From assembly GCA_013400115.1 (NCBI GenBank), contig VXBP01007147.1, positions 163,752-227,751 of the forward strand: a stretch of 64,000 bases of DNA, read 5' to 3'. This stretch comes from Rhinopomastus cyanomelas. Its lineage: Eukaryota > Chordata > Aves > Bucerotiformes > Rhinopomastidae. Position numbers and translations under genes: made by a program. Each line of letters opens with the position of its first letter. Position 1 is the first letter of the stretch. The notes beneath the pieces were generated by a model. It made no database searches, was not told the origin of the DNA, and was given only the letters and a program-made list of their open reading frames with translations. Shown piece after piece: positions 42,794 through 56,077 of this stretch.

Positions 42794-42860
42794 CAGAGAA
42801 TCATTTAGGTTGGAAAAGAACTTCAAGACCATTGAACTTCACTGTCCTTCTGTTGACCTT
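42794..42860 (-). mobile_element. CR1 tail fragment, older
   Basis: CAGAGAATCATTTAGGTTGG to AAGACCATTGAACTTCACTG. Confidence 0.7.
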
Positions 42861-43849
42861 TCTCTTTCCCTGCTGCTGACATCCTATTGTCAAATTGTTC
42901 TGACCCGCATTCCAAACCTCTGACTGAGCTTCAAGGACGGGGCTGTGGTCATCAGGAGGCTTTGCCAAACCTGTGTTCTCCAGCGAAAGCTCTCATCACG
43001 CTCCTCTATCTGCCATCCCACCGCATCTGACAGCATCATGTGCACTTTGATTAGCTTGGGTGGTCCTTCCATGCTTTTAAACACAACATCCTCCCTGCTT
43101 CCAAACCCTCTGCTGAAGATGTTCTCTGCCAACACACACACTTGCTGCATGTTTTCCCCTTAGCTGAGGCTCTAAGGAAGAGCCCCCGTCCCCTAACTGG
43201 TGCTACTGGTACAACAGCAGATCCAATAGTTACGCTTTAGCTGGACCACAGAGAGATAATTTAATCCAACCTCACACACAAAGCAGCTGAAGACCTTGAA
43301 ACCAAGCAGTGAGAACTAAGTGGCGTTTTAAATATCCACAGTCTCACACAGAGCTTGTGTTGGGTTACCTTCTCGAGGTGCTTGGGGCATCTTCCCATTA
43401 CATCTGATAAATGGCTGCAAGATTTGGCACCAGATGATTCCAGCAGACAAATTCACTTCCAATATTAATACAGTCAGCAGCCAGTCAGGCAAATTGCTTG
43501 TTCTACAAGTGCCAGAGTGGTCACAGGGGGATTTTCCTTCTGCTTTCAGGAAGCCTAACCTGCAAAGCAGTTCTCAGCCAGGCCAGCCAGCACATCAATC
43601 AGCTAACAACATCGGCAGCCGTTTAATGGACCTTCATGTCTCTCTGGAAAGAGTGAGGGGAGGGGGGAAAAAAAGACTTGGCCAACCACTGCCAGGGTTG
43701 TCAGAAATCTGGTTTTCATATGAACCACACATGCCAGGGCTCTGATGTGGCTGTTACATTGTGAAGACTCTGCTAGGAGGCACAAAGCTGGTTTCCCATG
43801 GTGATAGAGATGGCCATGGAGTGAGTCTTCCTCAAAGGAGTCCCTCTGC

Positions 43850-43986
43850 CATCACATAATCACAGAACATTAGGGAAGGGACCTCAAAAGATCATCCATC
43901 CCTCCCACCACAGCAGGATCCCCTAGATCAAGTCACACTGCAATATGTCCAGGCAGGTTTTAAACATCTGCAGAGAAAGAGCCCAC
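43850..43986 (-). mobile_element. CR1 fragment
   Basis: CCATCACATAATCACAGAAC to AAACATCTGCAGAGAAAGAG. Confidence 0.9.
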
Positions 43987-44299
43987 AGTAAGACGTCGAT
44001 GGTAACAAGGGCTACCAGTTCTCCTCTTGCATATTTTACACCTAAATCCTCTCAGGAAGAATGAACCTGATGGTTGGATTTAAAGTAACTTGCTATATGA
44101 TCATATAACTTAAAGAATTGGGGAAATGGACATTTATATGGTCATGGGTTCCCTCCAGACAGCAATGAAGCTACTCATGGCCTTAGCAGCAATATGAATA
44201 TCAGTCTTATTCTCATCCAGAATCCAAACTACAGTCTGATAGCAGCTAATAGGAAGAAAATTAACTGCATTTCAGCTGACACCAGGAAATTGCATACAA

Positions 44300-44907
44300 A
44301 AGGCCAATGGCATCCTGGCTTGGATCAGCATTACTGTGGCCAGCAGGACTAGGGACGTCATCCTCTCCCTGTACTGGGCACTGGGGAGGCCTCCTCTCAA
44401 ATCCTGGGGGCCATTCTGGGCCCCTCACTTCATGAAAGAGATAGAGGGGCTGGAGCAGGTCCAGAAAAGCAACAAGGCTGGGGAAGGGACTGGATGGAAA
44501 GTCTGATGAGGAGAGGCTGAGGGAGCTTGAAGTGTTTAGCCTGGAGAAGCAGAGACTCAGAGGGGACCTTCTACCTTTCTCCAACTCCCTGTTGGGAGGT
44601 TGTAGTCAGGCGGGCGTTTGAGTCTTCTCCCAGGCAGCCAGCACCAGGATGAGAGGGCAGGGCCTGAATTTTGCTAGGGGAGGGTTAGGTTGGACATTAG
44701 GAAGCCCTTCCTTATGGAAAGGGTGATCAGACCCTGGAATGGACTACCCAGGGCAGTGGTGGAGTTCCCATCTCTGGGAGTGTTGAAGGACAGCCTGGCT
44801 GTGGCCCTTAGTGCCCTGATACGGCTGATGGGGTGATGTTAGGTCCTGGGCTGTGCTGGATGAGTTCAGAGAGTTTTTCCAGCCTCAATCATTCCATGAT
44901 TCTTGTC
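44300..44907 (+). mobile_element. CR1, ~610 bp
   Basis: AAAGGCCAATGGCATCCTGG to CAATCATTCCATGATTCTTG. Same subfamily as 26242-27032. Confidence 0.94.
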
Positions 44908-45661
44908 AGTTAATGAGAATGAAAAGCCTCTGGATCACTTTAACCCTTTCCAGTTTTCAAGCCTTAGCAGATTTACAGGTATCTGCTGTAAATCATTCTG
45001 TTAACACAGATGGTAACTGAGATGAATATGGAGTTGGAAGCCAGTCAGTGGGTGAAGCATAACACTACATCAAACAACCCCGAGAGAAGAGAGGCATTAC
45101 CACACATGCCACGATACCGGCGGCATGAAGTAATTATCAAGCTCTTTGTACTCCTTTAATTGTCTGGTTGTAGAGCTTCAAAACCATTTCTGGTCAAGGA
45201 ATATTTGAAGCAAGCGTTTAGGGGCGAAGAAAAACAGAAGCCAACCACAGCCGAGATAAGATTACAAATACAAATTCTGCATTCAACTGTTGGAAAATGT
45301 GTTTGTAATTTTATCTTTGTACTCAAGGTTTCCTTACCATGTCTATCTTCGTTAAGTGTAAAACACTATGTTTGATGTGGCATATGGCAGTGATTCGAAG
45401 CCAATTGGGAGGCACCATTTGTGCTTTGAGTTCCATAGAAATTGCATCAATTATGTGGGCTATTTTGTCCAGGAATGTATGGAAGGGAAAGCCATTACCA
45501 TCACAAATCACTCCTTGGTGCTATAGGCTTAGGAGTTGTTTTAATTCTAACTCACAGGTGTCAGGCTCTAAATATCCTCTGTGTAGCAATGAGGTGGCTG
45601 CACCCAACTTGATTTGGCTTGCAGAAGATATTTCATGACATGGATTGGTGGGGTAGAGATG

Positions 45662-45769
45662 CGCTTGTAGTGTTGGGGTATCTGGTTTACGGATAAACTT
45701 GTAGAGTAGGGTTGATGGTTGGACTCGATGATCCCAAGGGTCTTTTCCAACCTGTATGATTCTTTGACT
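45662..45769 (+). mobile_element. CR1 tail fragment
   Basis: TGTAGTGTTGGGGTATCTGG to AACCTGTATGATTCTTTG. Confidence 0.88.
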
Positions 45770-45954
45770 GGAATTAGACCCAGCAATAGCCTGAAGCAAA
45801 CCACACTCTGCTACTTATGTGGTGCCTTTGCATTACAGACCAACAGGGGCTCAGCAGTGCTGGTACATCCAAGACAAATATCCTTATAGACCTTGACCCT
45901 CCCACATCCATATGATGCTGAGTAAATAGGGCTAAACTCCATCACTAGCACCAT

Positions 45955-46082
45955 CCCAGGTCAGGTTGGACTTCAGGGCTGTAAGCAACCTGGTCTGGAT
46001 AGGGATGACGCTGCTCAATGCAGGGGGTTGGACTGGATGAGCTTGGAAGGTTCCTTCCAACACAAACCAGTCTGTGATTCTG
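45955..46082 (+). mobile_element. CR1 tail fragment
   Basis: CCCAGGTCAGGTTGGACTTC to ACCAGTCTGTGATTCTG. Confidence 0.88.
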
Positions 46083-46159
46083 AGATGAAACCTTCATGAA
46101 CTGTGCTGATTGCTTGAGATCGAAGAACAACTTCATTGCCTCAAGTAAATGCATGTACC

Positions 46160-46655
46160 TCTGAGTCTCAAGTACTGGGTGCAGTGTTGAGCACTGCAGT
46201 ATAGGAAGGACATCGAAGTGCTGAAGAGGGGGCAAAGAAGGGTAACTGGGATGCTTAGGGGTCTGGAGACAAGGTCTGATGGGGAGAGGCTGAGGGAGCT
46301 GGGGCTGTTCAGCCTGGAGGAGGCTGATGAGACACCTCACTGCTCTCTACAACTGCGTGAAGGGAGGCTGGGGTGAGACAGGGGTTGGCCTCTTCTCCCT
46401 AGGGAGTAGTGATAGGGCCAGAGGAAATGGGGTCAAGTTGTGCCATGGGATGATCAGATTGGATCTTAGGAAAATTTTCCCAGAAAGGATGGAGAGGCCT
46501 TGGAACAGGCTGCCTGGGAGTGGGGTGGAGGCACCATCCCTAGAGGAGTTCAACAGCTGGGAAGACAAGGTGTTTCAGGAGGTAGGTTAGTGGTTGGGGG
46601 TTGTAGGGTGGATGGTTGGACTTCATCATGAAGGTCTTTTCCAACCCGGACCAGC
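46160..46655 (+). mobile_element. CR1, ~495 bp
   Basis: CTCTGAGTCTCAAGTACTGG to GGTCTTTTCCAACCCGGACC. Confidence 0.9.
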
Positions 46656-46990
46656 CCAGGACACCCCAGGAGAAGGCTTTCCAAATGACAAAGAGAGGCA
46701 AGACAGTGCAAAACAGCAGCTAGCGACCACCTCCAGCCCAGATGAATTTTGCTCCTGGAGCATTAGGAACATTAGGAATTAGCCTTTTTAAGATATTTTT
46801 CCAGACAGCTCTGGCTGTGTCTTATTTTCTTTTATTACAGTTATTTTACCCCAGGACAGACCTCAGGCTCAAATACCGCATGTACAGGACATGCTGTGCT
46901 GCTCCACAGGCATCTCTGTCTTTGTGAGGTACCACGAATCAAACTCGTTTTCTCGTTTCTGTTAGAGGTGTGGTGCTACCATTTTGGGGC

Positions 46991-47083
46991 CACAGAATCG
47001 CAGAACATTAGGGATTGGAAGGGACCTCGAAAGATCATCTAGTCCAATCCCTCCACCACAGCAGGATCACCTAGATCAAATAA
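46991..47083 (-). mobile_element. CR1 tail fragment
   Basis: CACAGAATCGCAGAACATTA to AGGATCACCTAGATCAAAT. Confidence 0.92.
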
Positions 47084-47401
47084 AGTTCTTTAAATGCCCT
47101 TCTTTGACCATAAACACGCCTACATAAATATGAACCTGCTTCCATATGGATATTCTACTTAAGGAATAGGGCAGCTGCCTCCCAATAGTTTAACTCATTT
47201 CTGTTACCTGTTGCCTAGAGAACTCTACAGAGACTACTTCAAGAAATTGCTGTGATGTCAAGTACTACATGAAAAGGAAATTGTTTTTTCATTCCGGTGT
47301 TTCTACTCCACATCACCCCATTCCAAACTATTTCTAGTCCATTAACAAGTTCTAATTTCTTGTTTGGAAAGAGAATACATTGCTACACTTCGAGCAATAC
47401 G

Positions 47402-47466
47402 ATGGGTTGAAGGTTGGACTTGATTATCTTAAAAGTCTCTTCCAACCAAAGAGATTCTGTGATCCT
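47402..47466 (+). mobile_element. CR1 tail fragment
   Basis: GATGGGTTGAAGGTTGGACT to AGAGATTCTGTGATCC. Confidence 0.8.
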
Positions 47467-47508
47467 GGGAGTTTAGTGTCTGGCCTGAAGGAAAAGACAG
47501 CCATTGGA

Positions 47509-47955
47509 AATTCTCAGAATGCTGGTGCCTATGAGGACAGGAGCCTATGAGGACAGGCTGAGCAAGTTGGAATTGTTCAGTCTGGAGAAGAGGAGGCTCC
47601 CAGGTGACCTTCTAGCAGCTTTCCAATCTCTGAAGGAAGGGGGCTACAAGAAAACTGGAGGAGGGCTTTTGACACGGGTGGTAACAAGAGGATAAGGAGA
47701 AAGGATTCCAGACTTGAAGAGGGGAGATTGAGGTTGGACATGAAGAACCAATCCTTTGCTGTGAGGTTGCTGAGATGCTGGACCAGGTTGCCCAAGGCAG
47801 TTGTGGCTGCCCCACCCCTGGCAGTGTTGAAGGCCAGGCTGGCTGGGCCCCTGAGTAACCTGCTGTAGTGAAGTGTCCTTGCCTCTGCAGGGGGGTTGGA
47901 ACTGCATGATCTTTAAGGTCCCTTCCAACCCCAGCCATTCTATGATTCTATGATT
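47509..47955 (+). mobile_element. CR1, ~445 bp
   Basis: Contains a 16-bp tandem duplication (GCCTATGAGGACAGGA) at 47526-47557. Ends CATTCTATGATTCTATGATT. Confidence 0.93.
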
Positions 47956-48579
47956 TTCACTGGAGAAGACACCCAGAGACTCAATTTTTTCTGCAATTAC
48001 CAGACCTGGAACATGCTTACATTTCCAATTTCACTCCAGGAGGCTTGAACTGAGCAGCAGCAGCTCCTGTATGTGAAACCCAGCCTCATCAATATTTTTC
48101 CAGCAGACATTCACCCTATTAAGGAATTTTCAAGAGAGATAAAATCTCCAAAGCCCAGCTTTCATCACCAAAATGCATTGACGGAAACAGACGCTGCTCC
48201 GATTTCTTCTCTCATGGGTTAAGTGGCTTTGAGCCTTGAGTTGAGGGAGAGGAAGGGGGAGGTCAAAGCTACCCAGCTTCATAAAGACACTTCCCTTCCC
48301 TGTGCGGCAGAGTGTTTGTAGCTGCTGCCAGCCAACTCGACTGAAACAGCATTGCTGATGGGGGCATTGTGCTCTTGTCTCGAGGGACTTCTCAGAGCCA
48401 TTGAACCGAGCTCTAAGCACTGCCCCAGTGCCTGAAGGAGCTTGTGCCACAGGGGGCTACAGTCAGCGCATGGGGACCCAGACAGGTAGGTGCTTGATCT
48501 AAAGCCACTGTGGTGGGTTCATGGTGCACAAAGCACCACTGCCACGCGTGTCCTGGAGTTAGTGACTTACTTCGGGAGA

Positions 48580-49215
48580 CATAGAATCAGAGTTTAGGTT
48601 AGAAGAGACTTTTAGGATCATCAAGGTTCAACCATTCCCCCAGCACTGCTAGATCACCACTAACTCCTGTCCTCACCCCAAATCTTTTGCTCTGCAGTCC
48701 TTTCAGACAGGGGGACACCCCCACTGCTGTAGGCAGCCTGGGCCAGGCCTGGGCAACCTTTATGGGGCAGAAATTTTTCTTAGGACCAATCTCAACCTTC
48801 TGCAGCATGAATTTGAGGCAGTTTCTTCTCATCCTATTGCTTATTCCTCAGGAGAAAAGATCGACCAGTACTTTGCTCCAACCTCCTGTTAGATGAGTTC
48901 TAGAGAGTGACAAGGTCTCTCTGAGCCTCCTGTTCTCCAGTTAAACCCCCACACACACTTCCCTCAGCCACTCCTCGTAGCACTGGTGCTCCAGCCCCTT
49001 CCTCACATCCAATGCCATTCTCTGGACCCACTCCAGCCCCTCAATGTCTTTCTGGCAGTGACTGAGAGGCCCAGAACTGACCACAGGATTCAAGGTGTGG
49101 CCACACCAGTCGTAAATGCAGAGGTGACATCACATCTGGAAAACTTCTGGTGCTAGCACTCAATACACCTGTGCCATGGGGCAAGGGGAGATGACTCCCC
49201 TCTTGTGCACAGCTG
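48580..49215 (-). mobile_element. CR1, old copy, up to ~635 bp
   Basis: CATAGAATCAGAGTTTAGGT to CCACAGGATTCAAGGTGTGG is clear; the right 100 bp is less certain. Confidence 0.85.
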
Positions 49216-50100
49216 GCAGGAAACACTTGACCTCTCTGCAGGACAGCTTGGAATGATGAACAGTATAAGCCAGGAATTTTGGCAAATTAAGGCATTTAAT
49301 TTATGATGCTGCAAGATTCTTTAGCAGGTGTGAGACTACTTGCTCATTTGAAACCCAAAAGAGGTAAATTAGATGAAAATGTGTTTTGTAGGAGTTGTTG
49401 ATCAAAAAGGACCATTGGTTCCATCAATCCCTGGACGGGGACACCAGCAGAGACCTCCCCAACCCCACAGCTTCACCGGGGCTGATCACCTTGTTGATTT
49501 TGGCAGCAGCTGAGGGGTCTTTAACAAGGCAATGTTCCCTCCAAAGGGTTCATCTCCTCCTGCTTTTTCCCCCAGAACAAGAGCTCAGCAGAAACTGGCA
49601 CAGCTCTTTGGCTTTTTCAGGATCCTACAAACAGCTGCAGAGCCAAGCGATTCTGGAGAAAGAGAACAACAGGCTGGGTCTGTTCCCACCCCGTGTCATA
49701 GCAAAGTTCATCAGCCAGAAGATTCCTTTTCTAGCCTAAAAGAACAACATTTCTCTCTATAATGGAGGAAAATTAATTTCAGCAGGGCAGGGTTTTACAG
49801 ACACTCAGTCACTAAAATATAAAACCCAAAATCACCTGAAAAAATGAGGTGCAGGAGATCCAGGACCTTCTGAATAGAAATTGCCACAAGTGATTGTCTA
49901 CAAGTGGTTTCAGCCAATGACATTTGGGAGTAAATGTCAGCAGTTAATTGTTCATAGGAGTTAAAAAATTATGATATTGGCACTCAGTTGTGTTGAGGAC
50001 ATGGAGGTCAGTCCTGGCTGCATCACAAACCCATGCTGGTCCTGTAGCGTGGTTGTGTCACATCTGAGTTCCCCAAGTGTGGGACCCAAAATGACAAAAT

Positions 50101-50262
50101 ATCACAGAATCACAGAATAATTCAGGCTGGAGAAGACCCTTGGGATCATCGAGTCCAACTATCAACCCCACTCTACAAGTTCACCCCTAAACCAAATTCA
50201 CCAACACTACATCTACACGTCTTTTAAACTCATCTAAGGATGTTGACACAACCATCCCTACA
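50101..50262 (-). mobile_element. CR1 fragment
   Basis: ATCACAGAATCACAGAATAA to TGACACAACCATCCCTACAT. Confidence 0.88.
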
Positions 50263-51344
50263 TTGAGTCTACGATCAGGTCTATGCTGTTGTTTAATATT
50301 AGCTTGGAAGTGGGTAGTAGATATCAGGACAGCAGTGGGCAGTGCAAAGTGACCTTTTCTGTCACTGTTCCTTGCTTTGAGCAGGGCAAGGCCAGCCTGC
50401 CTGGCTTCTCTGAGTTGTGGGTTACCTGGCTGCTTGTTTCCAAGAATTAATTTTTTCAGAAGGTGCAGCTTACCTGAGAGGTGGGAAGAAGGTGCTATTT
50501 ATTAATGAAGAGATGTAGAACTGGGAACAGAAATGATGTTTATTTGAAGCCTGGTCTCACTCTGCAGGCCCGACATGATGGGACATGTTCCTGGTCTCTC
50601 CTTAAAATCCCCTCTTTCCTGCTGTGTGAGTGGGAGTGTGAATTTTTCTTCTCTTATTGCCATCTCTGTAGGTCTTTGTTGGCTTCTCAGACTTCCACAG
50701 CTGTCAGGCAAAGCAAGCTGTGAAAGAAAACCAAAATCCACAGGCTGAAGAGTCCCCAGTTGGATGGTGATGGGTTGAATCAGCAGTCAGCTGGTCAAAA
50801 GGTCTCCTGCTGGTCTTTGCACCAAGGTCCATGCTGACCTTGTCATTTCCCTCCTTCCAGGTACACAGTTAGTCTTGCTGTGTTTCCTTTTCCTGCTGTA
50901 TTAGATTTGGGATTTTACAGAGTTTAGGGGGTCATGGAAGTGCTGCTGAGTGAATCCAAGGCCAAGATACCTGCTCATATTTCTAACTCAGTTTAAGCTC
51001 CTAATTCACTGTCACCTCTCCCTCCCTCATAATAGCTTCCTAATAAGGCATGAAATTCCAGCAAAGCAAACATGGGATTTGGAGAGCCCAGAGCAAATAG
51101 CTCCTTCTGGTTCATCACTACAATCTGTTTTATGAATTTCCTTTCAAGCTTGGATGGGGTACAAGTTGCTCTTTGTGAAGCTGCACAGATACTTTTTTCC
51201 AGGGATCCTCTGTCACCCAGACATCTATAGGGCCCTTTCCACATTAGTACCCTATTCCTGAAAGACAGGCTGCTGTTAGATTCACCAGGAAACACAGTCT
51301 GACTGCCACAGCAGGTAAGAAGAGGTTGTAGGATCCTTCCAGTC

Positions 51345-51390
51345 ATGGAATCACAGGATGGTCGCGGTTGGAAGGTGGATCTGGAGGTCA
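51345..51390 (-). mobile_element. CR1 tail fragment
   Basis: CATGGAATCACAGGATGGTC; about 45 bp directly before another copy in the same orientation. Confidence 0.7.
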
Positions 51391-51608
51391 TAGGATCACA
51401 GAATGTCAGGGATTGGAAGGGACTTATAGAGACCGTCTAGTCCAACCCCCCTGCCAAAGCAGCATCACCTAGGTCAGGCCATGCTTGGCTGCACCCAGGC
51501 TGGTTTTGAAAATCTCCAGAGCAGAAGGCTCCACAAACCTCTCTGGGCAGCCTGTTGCAGGGCTCTGTCACCTTCACAGTAAAGAGGTTCCTTCTCATGT
51601 TGAGGTGA
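51391..51608 (-). mobile_element. CR1, ~215 bp
   Basis: TAGGATCACAGAATGTCAGG to TCCTTCTCATGTTGAGGTGA. Confidence 0.92.
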
Positions 51609-52102
51609 GATCACCTAGTCCAAAGCTTGTGCACCACAGAGCTGCTTGCCCACTCCCCACTGGTGAGATGAGGAAGATGATGTGAAAGGCAAAAGTGATT
51701 GCCATGCATGGACAAAGGTTTCTTTTCTTCTGGAAGTCCACAGAGAAGCCACATGGAATGAACAATTTCCAGGCAGCCAGTTTGAAATGCGGTTGTTGAA
51801 GGGTGCAGGCTGTACTTTACATAGGTGTTGAAGAACAAGAGTTGGCTCATGTTCATACAAACAGAGGGCTTGGATCTTGCTCTGAAGTCTGCTGGGCACA
51901 AGATGAGAAAACTGAAGGACTTTGGTAGCTTTTCCTTAGTTTTGTCACTAGAAAACTGAAACAACTTCATAACACAATAACCCTCCAGCTAGAGAAGAAT
52001 ATGACTGTTCAGAGCTCTTCACAGAACTCAGTCTCAGGACAAACTTCAGGAGATGGCGAGCATCTCTGCAGGAAGAAAGGAGGCCCTACATCTTCTTTGC
52101 AA

Positions 52103-52310
52103 TCATAGAATCAGAGAATCATTCAAGTCAGAAAAGACCATTGGGATTATCAAGTCCAACCATCAACCCTTCTCTGCAAGATCCCTCAACACTACATCTA
52201 AGCAACACTTAAACACTTCCAAGGATGGGGAATCATCCATCACCCTGGGCAGCCCACTCCAGTGCCTGACCACTCTCTCCGGGAAGAATTTCATCCTGAT
52301 GTTTTCTGGT
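52103..52310 (-). mobile_element. CR1, ~205 bp
   Basis: CAATCATAGAATCAGAGAAT to GGAAGAATTTCATCCTGATG. Confidence 0.9.
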
Positions 52311-52827
52311 GTCACTGCCTTGGGATTGTTCTTTACCATATAGTCCAAGGAGTAGATCAGTAACCTGAGACAGATTCCTATAGTTCTTCCTGCTCTTGCT
52401 CATGACTGGAAACAAGTGCCACAGGGGCTCCTCAGCTTGCGTGCGGACTGCCACGCTCCAGCTGCAGGAGTTTTCCCAGCCTCATTTCCCTTCCCCATTG
52501 GACTTGTGAGTGAACGTTCCCCCAGTCTAATAGTCATACGGTTGACGTTAGCTTTGCACCCGCCATCCTAAATCTCCGTTAATGCAGGTAATCAGGAACT
52601 GATTGCTCAGTGCCGTGGGGATGGAAAAGGTTGGAAACAAATAGTTTGTAATGCCCCTTATCCCACCCCTTCCACTTGCTGTTTTCTGCTCCCAGTCCAG
52701 AGGGTTTTCGCTAGGTGGTACTGGGAACTGGTCAGCTCCAAGAGCATCTCAGGCACAGCAGCTAGAGGCTGGTAGGGCTGGAGAAGCAGAGAGCAGGCAG
52801 AACTGGAAGAGGGAGGGAAGGAAGTGT

Positions 52828-53563
52828 AGAATCTGGCATCTGGGCAAGAACAACCCCAGGGACCAGTATAGAGTGGGAACTGACCTGTTGGAGAGCAGTG
52901 TAGGAGAGCCGGTGGCCTGTAGAAAGGCCAGGAGCCAGCAATGAGCCCTGGTGGCCGGGAGGGCCAATGGCATCCTGGGGTGGATCAGAAGGGGGTGGTT
53001 AGTGGATCAAGAGAGGTTCTCCTCCCCCTATTTTCTGCCTCACTGAGACCACATCTGGAATACTTTGTGCACTTCTGGGCCCCTCAGTTCCAGAAGGACA
53101 CAGAGCTGCTGCAGAGAGTCCAGTGCAGAGCCACAAAGATGATTAAGGGACTGGAGCATTCCCCTGATGAGGAAAGGCTGAGGGAGCTGGGTCTCCTGAA
53201 CTTGGAAAAAAGGAGACTGAGGGTTGTCGCCATCAATGTTGATGAATCTGGAAAGGGCAGGTGTCAGGAGGATGGAGCCAGGCTCTGCTCAGTGGCACCC
53301 AATGATAGGACAAGAGGCACCAGGTGTGAGTAGGAACACAGGAGGTTCTGCATCAATAGGAGAAGGAACTTCGTCACAGTGAGGTTGACAGAGTACTGGA
53401 AGGGGCTGTCGAGGGGGGGTGTAGAGTCTCCTTCTCTGGGGACATTTAAAACCCATGTGGTCATGTTCCTGTGCAACTGGATCTAGGGGGTCCTGCTGTG
53501 GCACTGGGATTGGACTGGATGATCTTTTGAAGTCCCTTCTAATCCTTAATGTTCTGTGATTCT
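52828..53563 (+). mobile_element. CR1, ~735 bp
   Basis: AGAATCTGGCATCTGGGCAA (ORF2 end) to TTAATGTTCTGTGATTCTC. Confidence 0.95.
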
Positions 53564-54129
53564 CTGAAATCCATGCATTTCTCAGCTCTCACAATAACTG
53601 AAATAACCTGGGCAAAAGGGTAGAGCCTTTATTTGAAAAACTCTGGTAATATGTTGGGGGTTTTTTTTTGCAAAGGAGATTTTTTCCTTCCCTTCATTAT
53701 GACAAACCCACAGTCTGTGGTCACAAATCACACTGATGTTGAACAACCATCTCGATTTCTATGCTCTGATTCCTCATCATACAGAGACACTATCAACACC
53801 TGCGTGCAGACCATGGATCTCAGCCTGGCAGGGATTCTAGAAATCTTAACAAACCTCATCTAACCTCCCCAGCTCCTTCTAGGAAGGTGCAATTTGCAGC
53901 GGAAAAAACAAAATGAGACCACTGACCTGGCCTGATACTTGCTGTGTCTTGCTGTAAAAGATCCCCACTGGAGAAGAGATTGAGAGACCTCTTCCCTGGA
54001 ATGAGCAACCATGAACAACACCATCACCTCCTCCTGCAAGCCATCTCCTCAAAATTCACTTTCCAAAGCTCTTGAATAGCTTAACTGCACAGCACAGAAG
54101 CCAGTATCTAGCGTGAATTTCTCCTCCTT

Positions 54130-54207
54130 CACAGAAGCACAGAACATTAGGGATTGGAAGGGACCTCGAGAGATCATCCAGCCCAATCCCCCCGCCACAG
54201 CAGGATT
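54130..54207 (-). mobile_element. CR1 tail fragment
   Basis: CACAGAAGCACAGAACATTA to CCCCGCCACAGCAGGATTG. Confidence 0.92.
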
Positions 54208-54643
54208 GTGAATGTGGTGATCTCAGAAAGTTGGACATGTTTGCCTAGTGAGGCTGGAGCATTTGACCTTAAGCCTTGGAACCAGCAGACAGAGCCTTGA
54301 GAAGAATCTTATAAAAAGGGAAGTAGGTGCATAAATAGACTGAAAAACAACATGTGTTTTAGGATGAGCTAAGAGTGTGGTTTTAGCAAATTTAAAACAC
54401 GACAATCACGCTGAAAAAATACTAAGATGAGATACTGTATTAACCACTGAGCTAGCTGTTTCTAAACTGAATTGTGACACCTCTAGGTAACCTTCAAGTA
54501 GGGTACACACAAAAGTGATTGGTTGTGAACTATTACTTAGCTATTGCTAATTAATATTCTATGCTATACAAGACTCACTATTTGTTGAATTAATGGCTTC
54601 TGATGCATCACCATCAATCGTCCCCATCTCACCGAATCCTGAT

Positions 54644-55322
54644 ACAGGCCAGTCGCACAAGAATGTCTCCAGGTGGGTTTTAAATGTCTCCAGAGAAGGA
54701 GACTCCACAAACCCCTTGGACAGCCCCTTCCAGTGCTTTGTCATCCTCACTGTGAAGAAGTTCCTTCTCATATTGATGTAGAACCTTCTCTGTTCTAGCT
54801 CACAACCATTGATCCTTCTCCTATCATTAGATGACAATGAGCAGAGCTTGACTCCATCCTCCTGAAACCCACCCTTTTCCATATTTATCAACATTCACGG
54901 GGTTACCCCTCAGTCTCCTTTTCTCCAAACTAAAGAGACCAAACTCCATCAGCTTTTCCTCATCAGGGAGATGCTCCACTCCCTTCACCATCTCTGTGGC
55001 TCTACACTGGACCTTCTCCATCAGTTCTTTGTCCTTCTGGAACTGAGCGACCAAGAGCTGGAAACAAGATTCCAAATGTGGTCTCATCAGGGTAGAATAG
55101 TGGGGGAGGAGAACCTCTCTCGATCTACTAACCATCACCTTTCTAATCCACCCCAGGATGCCACTGGCCTTCTTGGCCACCAGGGCCCATTGCTGGCTCC
55201 AGGTCATCCTGCTGGCCACAAGGACCCCCAGGTCCCTTTCTTCCACACTGCCCTCCAACAGGTCAGTCCCCACCCTATACTGGTCCCTGAGGTTGTTCTT
55301 GCCCAGATGCCAGAATCTTCCA
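54644..55322 (-). mobile_element. CR1, ~680 bp, 3' tail missing
   Basis: GGCCAGTCGCACAAGAATGT to CCCAGATGCCAGAATCTTCC. The terminal ~120 bp and tail repeats are absent, unlike a normal 5' truncation. Confidence 0.94.
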
Positions 55323-55341
55323 TTGCACCTCCCTAGTTCAA

Positions 55342-55428
55342 GAAGAGGGTTTAGTGGTGGGTTGGGACAATTGGGTTAACAGTTGGGCTCACTGAGCTTG
55401 AAGGTCTTTTCCAATCCAAACAATTCTA
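55342..55428 (+). mobile_element. CR1 tail fragment
   Basis: GGGTTTAGTGGTGGGTTGGG to CAATCCAAACAATTCTATT. Confidence 0.85.
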
Positions 55429-56077
55429 TTAAGGACAACAGAAGCCTCCTCCTGAACCTTGTAAGAGTCCTCAAAAGGACAAAGAACATTTCCAGGATGG
55501 CCAAACCTATTTTTTTTGAGCTCTCTGGCCCCTCTTTTCCACTGGGCTCTGCATACAAAGAGAAAGGTGCAGACAGCAAGACCTGGTTTCTCACTTTTTA
55601 TGTTGTAAAGGCTCAGGGCTTGAAAAGCTTAAAGATTATTAGTCTGACTGCTACGGCATGTACCACACACTTGCCAACTAGTTCCCACCTTATTTTCGTC
55701 AAGCAAAACAAAGCAAAGCACCATTCCGACGGCAGAGAGAGTGAGAGGCCGGCTTATATTTATTCCAGTTGAAAACTTAAGCCTTAACGAAGAGGATCAA
55801 GTTTGATTGTGACTGAGTGACAGATCCGACCGTAAGAAGCTTTAGCGCTTTACTGGCTTTTAAGAGTGTATTTGTATTCACTGCAAGGCGTGACCATTCC
55901 AAATAACCATCTCTTTAGGTTTTTATCTTTGAAAGTGCTTTTATTGAAATAGGAGAATTAGGTTAACAGAAGCCTGTGCTCAGAAATCCAGTGTCTGCAA
56001 TACTTGGATGCAAATAGTTGCTCTTCAAGGTGACTCCCTGCTCTCTAGAGGTGACGTGGGAGCCCGTCAAGTCAGAG

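Larger units (their letters stand above)
37111..50100. other. Intergenic region downstream of PTPRM, first half
   Basis: Unique stretches between CR1 copies: 37821-38000, 38125-38549, 39676-40156, 40571-41289, 41933-42672, 42861-43849, 43987-44299, 44908-45661, 46656-46990, 47084-47401, 47956-48579 and 49216-50100. I find no exon with splice borders, no RNA gene and no CpG-rich promoter. Open frames up to about 130 codons exist but are CR1-derived or without recognisable domains. In other vertebrates the next gene after PTPRM is RAB12 at some distance, so a gene-free interval is expected. Confidence 0.7.
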
